The translations under genes and the position numbers were made by a program. A stretch of 64,000 nucleotides of DNA, taken from Apostichopus japonicus (lineage: Eukaryota > Echinodermata > Holothuroidea > Aspidochirotida > Stichopodidae). Shown in pieces: positions 1-12,361 of this stretch; the stretch's first letter is position 1, and each line of letters starts with the position of its first letter. The stretch is from contig NC_092567.1 in NCBI RefSeq assembly GCF_037975245.1, positions 8,308,714 to 8,372,713 on the forward strand, in the 5' to 3' direction. The notes beneath the pieces are model-generated. The model was not told the DNA's origin. It saw only the letters and a program-made list of their open reading frames with translations, and ran no database searches.

Positions 1-964
1 TAAGTTAGCTAATAAATAAACAGCCTTTTACACTTATTACCTATTAGGAACTGTTTACCTGTACTTTTTATAATGGTTTTGTGTTCCATTGACTGTCATC
101 GACACTATATTATTTCAGCTACTTTAAATCATAAACATTTAGGTTTAAAGAAGATGGATGGTTTTCCTAGCTAATGAATATACAGTGGTGAATTGAGGAT
201 AATTGCAAAGGATGTCATATATTTAAACCAATCAGAATAATCTCTACATGTGCCAAATTGCGCTAAAACTCTAATCAAACTGATGTAGTATTGAGAATAT
301 TGAACATATACTTCAACATAAACACATGGAGTGTTAATGTTTGGAATTTCAGATTCTTCCATAAGAATAAAAAGCTAGTCTTCAAAGATTTTAAATAAAT
401 GTTAAATGCTTCAAATGATTGAATTAAACCTGGAACAACAAGCCATATATGTTGGAGGAAATTGTTTAATCGTTTAAGTTACCCCATTAACACAATGTAA
501 CATCAGTTATCATTAATACCAATACATGGTCGGTATAATCGATAATTTACAATGGGGTGATCGAAACAGTCACTTGGCAGTTCTTCTATCAAAATAAAAC
601 AGTATAATTGAACAAAAAGCCAAAAAAGTACACCAATTAAGAAAGTATATTTTCACACATTGCATGGTAACGCATTCTTTAAAAAATGTTGTTGATGACG
701 TATTAGTGATGTCACCGATATAGTAATACATCATCATCATTCCTGGTCGTCTGACATTACTAATTCAAATTGAAAAAGAATGGTATGTTAATACATGGTA
801 TGGTAATACACATCAGGAAATGTTGAGAGAGGTGAATGACCAAAGTGTATTCTTTGCAATGAAATATGTAGCCTGTTATCTTCTCAACAGTATTACTAGT
901 GCAGTATTTAGTATGATTGATATTTGAGCAAATACTTAGGTACATGTGGAACATTTCATCATGC
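1..964. other. Non-coding stretch, nothing recognised
   Basis: AT-rich sequence with only short chance open frames. I see no splice-bounded exon, RNA gene or repeat structure that I can support here. Confidence 0.5.
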
Positions 965-1290
965 GTATATTAATATACAGCTGTCACAGAAGGAGAGAGA
1001 GAGTGCTCCTTTGTATTATTAGGGAGCGGTCACAGAGATGGCTACATGGTATTAGTAGCCAGCTGTCACAGAGAGAAGTCCCATATGGAGCTGTCACAAA
1101 CAGAGCCCCTTAGTAATAATATGAGCTGTCACAAATAGAGCTCCCTGGTATACCCCTGAAGCTGGTATTAATAGTAGATGTCACAAAAAGGGTTCCCTTG
1201 TATGAATTGGGCAGCCGTCACAAAGGGTGCACGCTGGTATAATTAGGCAGCTGTCACGGAGAGAGGTCATTGGTGTTACACAAAGCCCCC
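965..1290. repeat. Diverged AGCTGTCAC minisatellite, copy 1
   Basis: The block repeats a degenerate unit with core AGCTGTCACA followed by a GAGCTCC-like segment, about every 35-45 bp (for example near 980, 1060, 1088, 1126, 1180, 1210 and 1250). It is a diverged relative of the array at 10311-11147. The sequence that follows it (1340-1450) also resembles the sequence that follows that array (11190-11290), so the two blocks are paralogous. Confidence 0.7.
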
Positions 1291-3980
1291 CGTCATTATC
1301 AATGTTTCGTTTTTGCTGCGTAGAAGTATAGAAGACGCGAATATAGCATTGTACAGGATCAAAGTATTAACAGATAACAATATCAGCTGATCAGTGATAT
1401 CGTAAAGTGTTTGTTTGTTATGTAAATATCGATTGATATGGTTCTTGAAGGCTAAATAAATACCGTGAATTGTGTGACATAAGTGAGTGTAATTTAATAA
1501 TTTCACGATTAAACAAAATGTGAAAAACGTTTGAGTGTAACATCAATATTCAGATGTGTATTGCCGTTACAAGTGAAATATGTTAATAATTTCAATCAGT
1601 CCCTTCCTTGCTCCCCCTCCCCCTGTAGACAACTTGTCATGCTGTATTGGCTCAGGTGTACTGAGGTGTACCTCTGCAGGTACAAAAGAAATGCTTATAT
1701 TTCGTATACAGGTTGCATTTGCAGAGACCAAATCTAGGGATATCACTCATTTTTGCATACTCCTCAATCGTTGCTCCGCTCTTAATTATAATAATGTAAT
1801 GTTTTATTCTACTAATTGCTGATCCTCAAAGTGCTTGTCTGGTTTCAACATTATTGGTGTCATGGTTGTTGACAATTGTGACATATTACAGTAGGTTAAA
1901 TTTGTGTTTTCCTATAAAGTGGAGGATGGTAACACTGGATTGTTAGTTGTAGCTGACAGAAGGTCCATTATACCATTGTAATCACTACAGAGTGATTATC
2001 TATAGGCAGAGTGGTAGCCCGTAGTGGCTTGGTAGTATATATTACACAGTCATAGTTAGTTTCTACAGCTAGCTGCTCTGTACGTAGGCCTACAGTATAT
2101 GGTGTATATTACTTGTTTTGGATGATGATGAACCAGGGTCAGGAAATCAACTAGGATATTTTAATACACTGGAAGGTGTTTCATTTGTTCAATGATAGAC
2201 TACAGTAATTCTACATTGTATTTGTTAGATTAATCTGACATTAGGCCTTCGGTGTAAATCACCGTATATTTCATACAATTTCGCTAACTAGGCAAGGATC
2301 ATATAGAAATTGAAGTAGGGAGAATGACGTCATGCGACATATACTGAAGCCACCCACCCAACTGGTGGCGCTTTGCTTGTAAGGGAAGACAGCACCGGCG
2401 CGTAATACCAAAACTACGTCTTTGACATAACTAAAGAGATAAAGTTGACATAATTCATTCAAAATGGTGATATCGTTGTGCCGCATTTGGGTGACAAATA
2501 TGTGGTATTTCATAGTTTCATAGGTAATTCTTAGGAAGCGATAGTAGAAGCAATTACATAGGAATATAATTACTTTACTAGTATCGTCTGCTCAGCTGCT
2601 GTATTGTGATTCACATGACCCTGGATATAATTAGCCTAGGCCCTAGACCGGCCACGGCTGTCCTTTCGGATGCGATATGACTAGAGCCTAATGACAAAAA
2701 ATGTTACACCTCATTAACATTAAGACTGGATCTCTAACGGTATATCCACATGCCAGAATAGCGTACTGTGTGTGGAAAGGGAGTGGGGAGGACGGAGGAA
2801 TGCTTGTTCACGGCATTTTTCAGGACAACTATGACACTATTTGAGTGGATCCCTAAAATAATACAAGCAAGAAAATTTTTTGCCATATGTCTCTCAGATA
2901 CCGAAATTGACACTTTTCAGACATTAAAAGTTGCACAGACACTCTACTTACTCGAGTCATTAGAGGAGATAAAAAAAGGTGTCAAAGTTGGTTCTTAAAT
3001 CAGGAGTATACATACTATTCTGGTTGCCATAACATGTCTCTGTTGTGCAAAGTACAGTACACCAACTCTTTCAAAAACTGGGTAAAATAAAATTCAGTTA
3101 CAAAGTCGAATGCACAATGCATATGTGAAAGACTTACAAATTATCTGGCTTCTTTCCGAACACTACAAAGCGCCCTCACTTTTTTCAAGGCTTCACTGCT
3201 TAAACAAACGGCGATAAACTGTGTCAGCATTTTTCCTAGTTCAATTTCTATGACGAGGATACAGTAACGTTAACATGGTGTTCAAGTTAACCAATCAGTG
3301 TCCAGGACTGGGTATTCTTTGTGACGTCCGGAACATGCATATATGTTGTTAATGACAACCGTTAATGAGCTTGGTTGTCCGATTAATCTGTGATGGTTTT
3401 AGTCATAACTTCTTCGCTTATATTGCAGGCGCATACTAGCTAGAGTTCTGTTCATAAATATAGCCTACCATTGTTCTACTGTATGTTAAAGGACCAAACG
3501 CCGAACTGGCTTATCCGTGACCGAAATAACTTCAAAAGGGTTGCTGTAACAAAGACCCCTCCTTTGAATATCAATTACACCTAACTAAATTTCACCTTCA
3601 CGCGCGCACTACAATGAAACGTATTTGTATACAGTTGGTTTAGTTATTTGTAGATTTTATCACATATGCAGACTGGCTGTAACATTTACCTTTCTCACAC
3701 GACATCTTTGTGTGTGGCTTTTGCTGCTTGGGTGTATCAAGTCTGTAACATATGCCGTTTAGATGACCAGAATGAAACTAATCGGTGCTGTTAGCTCCGG
3801 AATTATATTTTGTTAGCCTATCTGTTTTAGAAAAGGCCAATTTATTAGGGAATTTTTGTTTATCTTGATGGCCCTTTAAAGCTGCCCTAAAAAAATCATC
3901 GGGACGCATCTAGAATATGTTCCTCCTTTCCCAGTGAGAAAAAAAAGCAGCTTCGTTATCCATCTTTTTTAAACCAGATG
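1291..3980. other. Non-coding, partly paralogous to 11.15-12.36 kb
   Basis: The stretch from about 1340 to 1960 matches 11190-12360 in order. Shared words include GATCAAAGTAT, TGTTTGTTTGTTATGTAAAT, CCTCAATCGT and GGTAACACYGGATTGTTAG. From about 2000 to 3980 I see no supported feature. A 76-codon frame at 2768-2998 looks mildly protein-like but has no recognisable motif or splice context. Confidence 0.45.
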
Positions 3981-3988
3981 ATTTAATA

Positions 3989-4414
3989 CAGGGGTTCCCT
4001 AACTGGGGTGCATGAGTCCATCCCAGGGGGTTCGTGAGATATCTCTGAAAGTCAAAACTAGATTACTTTTTGTTGAACTAAAATCTGATATATCATATAA
4101 TTTAGTAAATGTACAAACATCGTACCTACCGACAAACTCTTTTCACGTACCATACGCATATATTGCAATAGCAGTGTGATAAATAACTGAATTATGAAAC
4201 AGAAACAGGCCGCATGACTTTGGTGAAGTTGGTGTACGCATGACAGTACGTCTTGAAGATAGAGAGCTGAACTTAAACTTGATCTTTTTCGAAGCACTAT
4301 GATGTGTATCATAGTATAATAATGAATCAGATCGTGTCTCAAAAAGTTGGAGGTTCGTGGACAACTCTGACATCCACAGGAGGTTTGTGGGGGGATAAAA
4401 TTAGGGAAACACTG
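3989..4414. mobile_element. hAT-like MITE with 8-bp target duplication
   Basis: The left end reads CAGGGGTTCCCTAA and the right end, reverse-complemented, reads CAGTGTTTCCCTAA. The element is 426 bp and is flanked by perfect 8-bp direct repeats ATTTAATA at 3981-3988 and 4415-4422. CAGGGGTTC ends with 8-bp duplications are typical of hAT/Charlie-type DNA transposons. There is no transposase frame, so it is a non-autonomous copy. Confidence 0.88.
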
Positions 4415-4422
4415 ATTTAATA

Positions 4423-6339
4423 CGCAATGGAACTGAATCATCTTATCTTCAATCTATAAAGATATACAGTATAGTCATATATCGTAATAATGATAATATC
4501 AACTAACTATGAAACAATTATACGATGCCACGGGCAAAATTTCTTAAGATCTTTATATTTGTTGTTTGTTGTGTAAACAGTGACTGTCATACAACGGTAG
4601 CAAAGTACGTTATAATTTTAGTTTGTGGTACAGACCAAGTAAATAGCGATAACGGTAGGCGAGCAAGTTCCTAAATAGGAAAGGTAGGTTACAGTATATG
4701 GGAAAATATATGTTAATATTAATAACATTTCTTTGTTTAGTAAGTTTATGTTGACGAAAGATAGGTACGAGAATAAGTATATTCATATTAAGAAGCAAAA
4801 CCGAACAACATTTAAAGAACGGGAAGCCCTGTTATTTGAAAAGTCCCCTTTTCTCATGTTCTGATATGTCACTAATGAAACACGTTTCGTTTTTTTTTTT
4901 TTTTTACGGAAATCACTTGTTTATACGACTGAAAAACATATATTGCTTTAATAGTGTATCATCAAATTACAATAGATGACACGTTATTGATCTAAATGTT
5001 ACTGTTAGCTGAACTCTTGGAGCCGAGTTTATCAGTATCTTCACCAAGCAAATGTTTGTCAAGTCAAGTCACAAGTCTTTCGCTCATGTCAAGCGTATAA
5101 CAGCAGCTTATATAGTCATTCTAGACGTAAGCTACTGAAATCAACGACCGATGCTTAACGAGACATCTTTATCAAGTGTCTCAGGTCCTGTGAATGACGT
5201 GTTTCAGTGAGCTCTTGTTGCAATGCTATGGAGGCAACTCTTTTCTACAAGAGTAGTCATATACAGTACACTGGACAGCAACTGAAGTAATACTGTACCA
5301 TAATGAAGGGCAGGAGCAGAGGGGTAGCTAGGGGAGGGGATAGGCCCTCAAGTATTTGTCTGCCACCCCCAGTCATATACACTGGGCAGTAACTGAACTT
5401 CAGTGTAAAACCGGACCGGGTGTACTTTTACTCTCTCAATACGCAAATATGACGTTAATACAAAATCTAAGATTTACTTACTCTGTACAGAGACTAATCT
5501 TGTATCATAATGGAGGGCAGAAGGGTCTATAGGAGAGGGCAATAGGCCCTCAAATATTTGTCTGCCACCCCTTGAAAATTGAAATTATCGAAGCTGGAAT
5601 AGAGATAAACATTATAGTATGAAACATTATTGCCTAGGTTTCCTTTTTTTCTGTTGGTTTTATCTGTACCAGGTGTCAACATCCGCTCCGACTGTTATTA
5701 CCAAGTACGCAATATAATATCTGAGGGTTGCTCAGAAGGAACATTGATCCCAGAATTTTTTTTTAAACATTCTTGGTCGAATTAACCCTGCTTATACCTC
5801 GACTTTTGACTATTATTTTCGAAAACAAAAACGACTTTACATGTTGACATTTTGTGGTTTTATTTCTGATATTTGATTTTTCTTATAGAACAATTTAGAA
5901 TGATATCGCAACCTTCCACGCCTTATAGAAATCGTAACGTTTGTCATGAAGTTTTCACGATTATCTCGAAATGTCGTCACCAAACGTTTGCTGAAAATAT
6001 GAATTTCATTAAAAATGGAACATTTGATTACCTCGTATTGTTTGGCTGACAAAGGATCCAGCCGAATGACTCAGTGATGCCTTAAAGTAGCCTACAACCG
6101 TAGATGAGTGGACATGGTGTCCTCGACACTGAGGAATGTCTTGATCTAACAAGTGAACTAAAGGAAGGTGTGATAATGCACCCCCTCCCTCTTCTTCCCT
6201 CCAGTCGCCCCTTCCGACTCACACACCTCCCTTTGACACTCCAGGTATTCGGTCTGTCGGTACAACGAATATCACCTTTAATTGTGTTATTATACTAATT
6301 CACGTCACAAGAACACTCCGTCTTCAACGCAATCCAATT
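4423..6339. other. Non-coding stretch with a degenerate local duplication
   Basis: A segment with TAATGRAGGGCAG, then TAGGCCCTCAARTATTTG and CTGCCACCCC occurs at about 5301-5370 and again at about 5507-5573. This is a roughly 205-bp offset duplication. A poly-T run lies at 4890-4905. No gene is supported. Confidence 0.5.
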
Positions 6340-7095
6340 CCATGATATTAAACTACTGCGTGTGCATGGCTATGCACTGAATGTGAGGAAAGATAGAACA
6401 AGCACTGTCTTTAACCATCACGCCCCCATCACCATCCCATCCCTAGTAATTCCACTACATATGTGACTCCATGTGTGGCTCCATGTAGTGGGTCACGTTT
6501 TTCATCGTATATGAAATATAGGCTTACTTTGTACTATGGAAACTGTGTACAACTAGCGCATTGTATGTAAATACTAACCACATCAAACAAACAGACAAGT
6601 CGTTCCAGACCCCAGGAAGAGGAGGGTTAGTTAACACACACTGTTTCCTGAGACATTTGGGAGCAAAACACTGCTTCGTGATAACATGTACCGAGATACC
6701 AAACTAATAGGTAGCGTGGTTTAGATTTCAATTCTAACAGGTACTTTACATACGGAGTAGTACTACAACATCCTTAGTGTAATAGTGTAAGTATAAATGC
6801 AATGCACAAACAAAACAACAATAACTTACTCGTTTAAGTTCAGCTGGAGTCAAACAATGTATAATTTTATATATAAAGCATTATTATACAAGTATATTAT
6901 ATGAACAACGGAAAAATGGATGGGAATGAAAAACAAAGAAAAACAAATAAAAAGAGGATTTAAAGTATTAAATAGTAAACAATATAATCAGCAACTCATG
7001 AATAATCATCAACCAGATACATACACATGAGAGGGTATAAATACATTTTCAGTGAATTATGGTTTAAATTACCTTGTGCGTAAATGTTCTATATG
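6340..7095. repeat. Segmental duplication copy 1, left part
   Basis: Positions 6345-6450 match 16955-17060 (shared ACTAAACTACTGCGTGT-like and TTTATAACCATC-like words). Positions 6860-7080 match 21145-21330 (shared ATGAACAACGGAAAA and CATGAATAATCATCAACC). In copy 2 the corresponding place between them holds the 4.1-kb minisatellite. In this copy only a few CCATCCC-like words are seen at 6418-6450. Confidence 0.75.
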
Positions 7096-8915
7096 CAGGT
7101 GCGTATCCAGGGGGGGGGGGGCGTTGGGGGCGCGCGCCCCCCGGGTAAGGAAAAGAGGAGAGAAAAAAAAGAGAAGAAAAAAGGGAAAAGGAGGGGAAAA
7201 AGAAAAGGAGGAGAGGAAGGAAGGGAAAAGAAAAAGAAAAAAGAGAGAAAAAGGAGAAACGGAGGGAGTAGAAGATAGCCAAGACCTCGGGAAGAGAAAG
7301 ATACCTATTATATACACAGGGTAGCCAGTGACAGATCAAGGATTACGGAGGGGGTGTGCGCCTCACCCTACCCCTTACCCCGACAACTCCATTTTTGACG
7401 TTTCCGTTTTTCCTCTCTCACTAATGTACTTGAACTCGACCGAGTCGTCGGGGAACATAACGCATTTCGGGAAGGGGGCGACCGCCCCCCCCCCGAGCAA
7501 ATTTTCTTTATGACATCGCTAGTAATTTCAAAATAGACAATGCTTAGATGCAACTTACAAGGCCTGGGAAGTGTCATTACCAGCGATCTGGGAGGCATTT
7601 TCGGCCAAAATTTTTCTTGTACGCTTCGCGCCAACTCATGGTGGCGCTTCGCTTAGATAGTTTGCCTACAGGCTTCGCCCTCCCTTGGCAATTACTCGCT
7701 ACACGCCTGTTCGAATTTGTAAAGCAAAGAGCAGATATAACATCATATCAATGAGCATTGAAATGCATGTTCCACGATGTACAGCCTCAAAAACTGTCAA
7801 TGTGTGTAGTCAAAGGCGTAGGAGCCAGATTGGATTTGGGGGCTGTAATGACTTGCCCGAAAAAAAGCCAAAATTTTTCGCGCGCAAAGCGCGCATTCAA
7901 CATGTCGATGCCAATATCATATAGGCAAGATCGGTCATTACATTGTATGGCATCGTGTACCGCACGGTCCGTCAAAGTTGCACAGTATACCGCCGGATGC
8001 TAATGTAAACAACCAAATGTCTTATGTAGATGGAGAAAAACCATACAGATCCATTTATGTCAAAACTCTCTTTTACAGTAGTAATGTCGGCCAAGCTTAC
8101 AACTTTATTTCAATTACCAAGGAGATCATTTTAAGCTATTCATTGCTATTTATTTTTCTTTCAGTAGGTGCCCAAAAAAAATGGGAAAACAATTGGGGGG
8201 GGGGGCTGCAGCCCCCGCCTCCTACGGGACCTACGCCTATGAGTGAAGTCTTCGGTTTCGATATACCTGATATCGGAAATATCTGCTATTTTTCTGTTCC
8301 TTCAACCAAGTTTTGTAAAAGCCATTATAAGAGCTTGCAATATTTCTACACCAATAAATTAACTGTGTCGGAATTTTCGAAAATTTCCTCACCAACATTC
8401 TTCATCATACTTTCCTCTACTCGTTCAGTTTGGACCTGTCTGTTAGGGGTTCAAGGAGGTTTTTCTATATTGGTTGTCTATAGATTGAATTTTCTGCAAC
8501 ATTATGGGTATGTTTTCAAGTGATTTTATTCACGAGAAAAGTGAATTTTCAAATTCTCAACAAGTAATGGGCTTAAAACCTTGAAAAGTGGGGCTTTCGG
8601 ATATTGTGGGCCGTGACGTAGAATAACCTACAAAAGCAATGATCCATAGGACATGCAATCAGGTCGAACATGATGTGTCAATGTGACAATCTTCAAAAAG
8701 GTTATGGATGGAATAAACTTTTGGGAAATACTTGGTTCTCAGGCAAAAGTGTACATCTGGTTGCTCATTTTCAAGCCCGAGAAGTGCCATTTCCGGTGAT
8801 CTGGGGGGTATCAAAACCAGAAATTTTCTTGTACGCTCCGCGCCAACCTATGGTGGCGCTCCGCTTAGATAGTAATTCGCGCCCCCCGGGTTAGAAAATC
8901 CTGGATACGCGCCTG
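7096..8915. mobile_element. DNA transposon A (non-autonomous), 5-bp target duplication
   Basis: The left end is CAGGTGCGTATCCAG (7096-7110) and the right end is CTGGATACGCGCCTG (8901-8915), a 15-bp inverted repeat with one mismatch. The 5-bp direct repeat ATATG flanks it (7091-7095 and 8916-8920). It is followed by the next part of segmental-duplication copy 1, and copy 2 (about 21400) lacks the insertion. The interior is non-coding: a purine-rich tract at 7140-7290, smaller nested inverted-end segments starting about 7326 and 7811, and a recurring hairpin motif at about 7607-7660 and 8822-8875. It is the same family as element B. A 5-bp duplication would fit hAT5-like elements, but the superfamily is not settled. 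Confidence 0.85.
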
Positions 8916-9984
8916 ATATGTAAAGGTGAACATGAATTTATGAATGGTTGGGTATACGTCATGGACAGATACGAATCACAGTCTCTGGCCCTATACATCA
9001 TACAAAGTTCACTAATATATTGGTCACTCAGCCGCTTGAGGAATTCTTTAAAAAAAGAGAAAACGTAAATACCTTGATCTGCAGAGTAAAATTTGTTATT
9101 AATCAGGAAGAAAAGATTCAACCGTAGCAGTACCATTTATGTCGGACACCACCAAGAAAACCAATTAAATCCCTTTATAAATCGAATGATTGCTTCTGAA
9201 GGAAGGTCCATTACACCCTAGCAATCCCTACCTATATAGACTCTTTTTTAGGCTTGCTATTGTAAAGTGATGTGAGAAGTCATTTAAGTTTAAGGTTGGG
9301 ACGATTGTTTTATTCAATTTCCAGTCAGCATTTTGACCCATTACATACACAGTTTTCAAATATGACGTCATTCGGTCAGACCACATAATATAGCTTGTAT
9401 AGGCAAGCAATACTAACTAAGAAAATCTGTCGTAAACAATTGTCAACAATATAAGTACGGTTCATTATTATTATTATAATATATTAAGTAACGACAGTTA
9501 ACGATAACCCTTGTGTATGGTATATTCTCTACAAACAATGGCAAGCCAAAGGGGGAGGGGGAGGGGGAGGGGGGAAGGGTGGTCGACCGCCCATCTTCCT
9601 TCACGGAATTGTTGTGGCGTTCAGCCGGTGCATAATTACACCACTGCTACAGTAATCCCTGTCTCTTTTCAACCTTAAAAAATATGTATTAGCAAAGCCT
9701 TGCGCTTAGAACTACTTATATGGATGACATTTATATTCTAAATACGCCTCAAAATGCACCAATTGACGTCTGAACTTTTATTGGGGGTGGGGAGGGTGGT
9801 TGGACCCTAGACCCGCTACGTGATAGTCGGCTTGAATGACCACGGGGCATCATCCTCTCATTTATGAAATCTTTGGTTCACATCTAGTCCTTTTTGGAAT
9901 GGTTCAGGTTCCTAACTTAATCCATCAATGGGCAAGTTTGAATATGTCCTCCACTTTTTCAATCCTGCGCACGCACCTGTCTAT
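8916..9984. repeat. Segmental duplication copy 1, right part, then unique sequence
   Basis: Positions 8925-9050 match 21411-21535 (shared GGTGAACATGAATT-like, TATGAATGGTTGGG and CACTCAGCMGCTTGAGGAA). Around 9195-9230 there is a GAAGGTCCATTA segment also found at 1965. A G-rich run with repeated GGGGGA units lies at 9551-9577 and could form a G-quadruplex. No gene is supported. Confidence 0.65.
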
Positions 9985-10040
9985 GACCCCTGCAGAGAGC
10001 TGTAGTACATGACTATCGGGCCATACAATGTAGTGTCTGT

Positions 10041-10310
10041 GTTGCTCCATACCTTGCAAGGAACTGTCACGGAATGAAGAGAAGGGAGCTGTCACTGAGT
10101 ACTTTGCAGTAACTTGATCTGTCATAATATATACAGTAATGAGTGTAAATCATAATTGTAATTAATTAATCATAAAGGTGTTGCTTCATACCTTGCAAGG
10201 AACTGTCACGGAATGAAGAGAAAGGGAGCTGTCACTGAGTTCTTTGGTATAACTTGATCTGTCATGATATATAATGAGTGTATATTATAATTGTAATTAA
10301 TTAATCATAA
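10041..10310. repeat. Two-copy tandem duplication of about 140 bp
   Basis: The block beginning GTTGCTCCATACCTTGCAAGG at 10041 is repeated from 10180. Each copy contains GAACTGTCACGGAATGAAGA, a GGGAGCTGTCACTGAGT unit and an AATTGTAATTAATTAATCAT tail. The units share the AGCTGTCAC core with the array that follows. Confidence 0.85.
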
Positions 10311-11147
10311 TCAGGGAGCTGTTACATATATATAGAGCTCCCTGCTATAATTAGGGAGCTGTCACTGAGAAGAGCTCCCTGCTATAATTAGGAAGCTGTC
10401 ACTGAGAATAGCTCCCTGCTATAATAAGGGAGTTGTCCCTGGGAAGAGCTACCTGCTATAATTGAGGAGCTGTTACATATAGAGCTCCCTGGTATAATTA
10501 GGGAGCTGTTACATATAGAGCTCCCTGGTACAGTATAATTAGGGAGCTGTCACTGAGAATAGCTCCCTGCTATAATTAGGAAGCTGTCACTGAGAAGAGC
10601 TCCCTGCTTTAATTAGGGAGTTGTCCCTGGGAAGAGCTACCTGCTATAATTGAGGAGCTGTTATACATAGATAGCTCCCTGCTGTAATTAGGGAGCTGTC
10701 ACTGAGAAGATCTCCCTGCTATAATTAGGGAGTTGTCCCTGGGAAGAGCTACCTGCTATAATTGAGGAGCTGTTATACATAGAGAGCTCCCTGCTGTAAT
10801 TAGGGAGCTGTCACTGAGAAGATCTCCCTGCTATAATTAGGGAGTTGTCCCTGGGAAGAGCTACCTGCTATAATTGAGGAGTTGTTACATATAGAGCTCC
10901 CTGGTATAATTAGGGAGCTGTTACATATAGAGCTCCCTGCTATAATTAGGGAGCTGTCACTAAGAATAGCTCCCTGCTATAATTAGGAAGCTGTTACTGA
11001 GAAGAGCTCCCTGCTATAATTAGGGAGCTGTTACTGAGATATCTCCCTGCTATAATTAAGGAGCTGTTGCATATTGAGCTCCGTACTGTAATTAGACATC
11101 TGTCTTCGAGAGAGAACCCTGTTATAATTAGGGAGCCCCCTCGTTAT
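10311..11147. repeat. Hairpin minisatellite, about 22 units of 38 bp
   Basis: The unit is TTAGGGAGCTGTCACTGAGA followed by AGAGCTCCCTGCTATAA. AGGGAGCT pairs with AGCTCCCT around a loop of about 12 nt, so nearly every unit can fold as an 8-bp stem. I count 22 units, in three main loop variants (CACTGAG, CCCTGGG and TACATA). These recur in fixed order as a higher-order set of about 115 bp in the middle of the array. Confidence 0.9.
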
Positions 11148-12361
11148 TATATGTAGTTTATGTGTTTGCATACTGTACGTATATGCATACAGGATCAAAG
11201 TATCAACATATAACTATATCAGTGATATAGTAAACTGTTTGTTTGTTATGTAAATATCGAGTGACGGAAGGCTATATACATACTGTGAGTAGCGTGATAC
11301 TGTATATATTCAGATTTTTATCGCCGTTACAAGTAAACATTACACGACGATTGCATATATGTTTGCATGGACTTACTGTAAGTGTGTTCTAACACTGCAG
11401 GTACACAGTAACTCAGAACAGAGCAAAATGAACGAATGCTACACATTTCATGTACGATACTTCCTCAGCGCTAACTTAGGCCTCAAATCTACAAGTCATT
11501 CACTTTCTTTGAAATGAGCGTATAAAATGGAGATGGGAGACGTTGGGGAGGGGGGGGGGGGGTGAAAAGGTGAAAGATAGTTTCACTAATCTAGGCATGT
11601 CTTGGTATGCAAGCTTCATTTTCATCATGAGACTATATCCTCGCTGTTCGAGAGTCAGGAGAGGAATTAAAATAAATCGAGGCAGATAAAGGTGCTCATT
11701 TATACATTGTGTACCTGTGTGTCATGTTCAGACCAAGTTATGAAATATTACATATCATAACCAACACCTCAATCGTGTCTAAGCACTTAATTATATACAT
11801 GTAATACTCTATTCTCTCATATCAAATCCGCCAACTTCTTGTCTAATTTCAACATTCCTGGTGGACAAACCGGTAAACGCTCTCCACCATGCTACATACA
11901 TGAGCTGACTCCGCCCACTTTGCTCCTCTAGAAACTTCCCGTATATGCGAAGAACAAAGGCGGCCTTGTCCACGGGACTGTTTTCCTAAACCCAGGCAGC
12001 AAGAACCAACCCCCTGCGTACAGTAATCATATGAAGCCCATGTGGTAAAGCAATTGTTGAACAGCGCCGATAGCAACAACGTAAGCGCGAAAAGGGCAAA
12101 CTGATTTCGTTGTCTAATCTAAGTTTGTTGTTGCCTAAACTAAAGTTGTTGCTGCTGTTTCACCATGCTGTTGCTCAAACTCACGTATATGTCTAAAATT
12201 CCGTTGTCTAAACTTACGTCGTTGTCTAGACTTACGTTAAACTTAGCAACGAAATAAGTTTGCCCTTTTCACGTTCCATAGACAAATGCATTTAAATCCC
12301 CACTCCCACCCCCGAACGCTACTAACCGATATAGTGGCGGGTGGTAACACCGGATTGTTAG
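11148..12361. other. Paralogue of 1.34-1.96 kb, with a small inverted-repeat element
   Basis: The sequence collinear with 1340-1960 continues to the insertion point of element B at 12361. Inside it, 12087-12112 and 12246-12272 form a roughly 24-bp inverted repeat (AAAAGGGCAAACT then ATTTCGTTG). It encloses degenerate GTTGTCTAAACTTACG-type repeats, so this is probably a small MITE of about 185 bp. A run of 11 G lies at about 11552. No gene is supported. Confidence 0.6.

Noticed and set aside
2768-2998. 76-codon plus-strand frame that reads like a protein
   Set aside because: There is no motif, no start context and no splice-linked neighbour, and the length is within chance.
4058-4441. 127-codon minus-strand frame
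   Set aside because: It covers the hAT-like MITE, has no transposase motif and no splice context.
7978-8523. 181-codon plus-strand frame
   Set aside because: It lies inside element A, crosses a poly-G run and has no counterpart frame in the related element B.
10311-11147. CRISPR-like array
   Set aside because: Units are contiguous and lack unique spacers, and the genome is eukaryotic.
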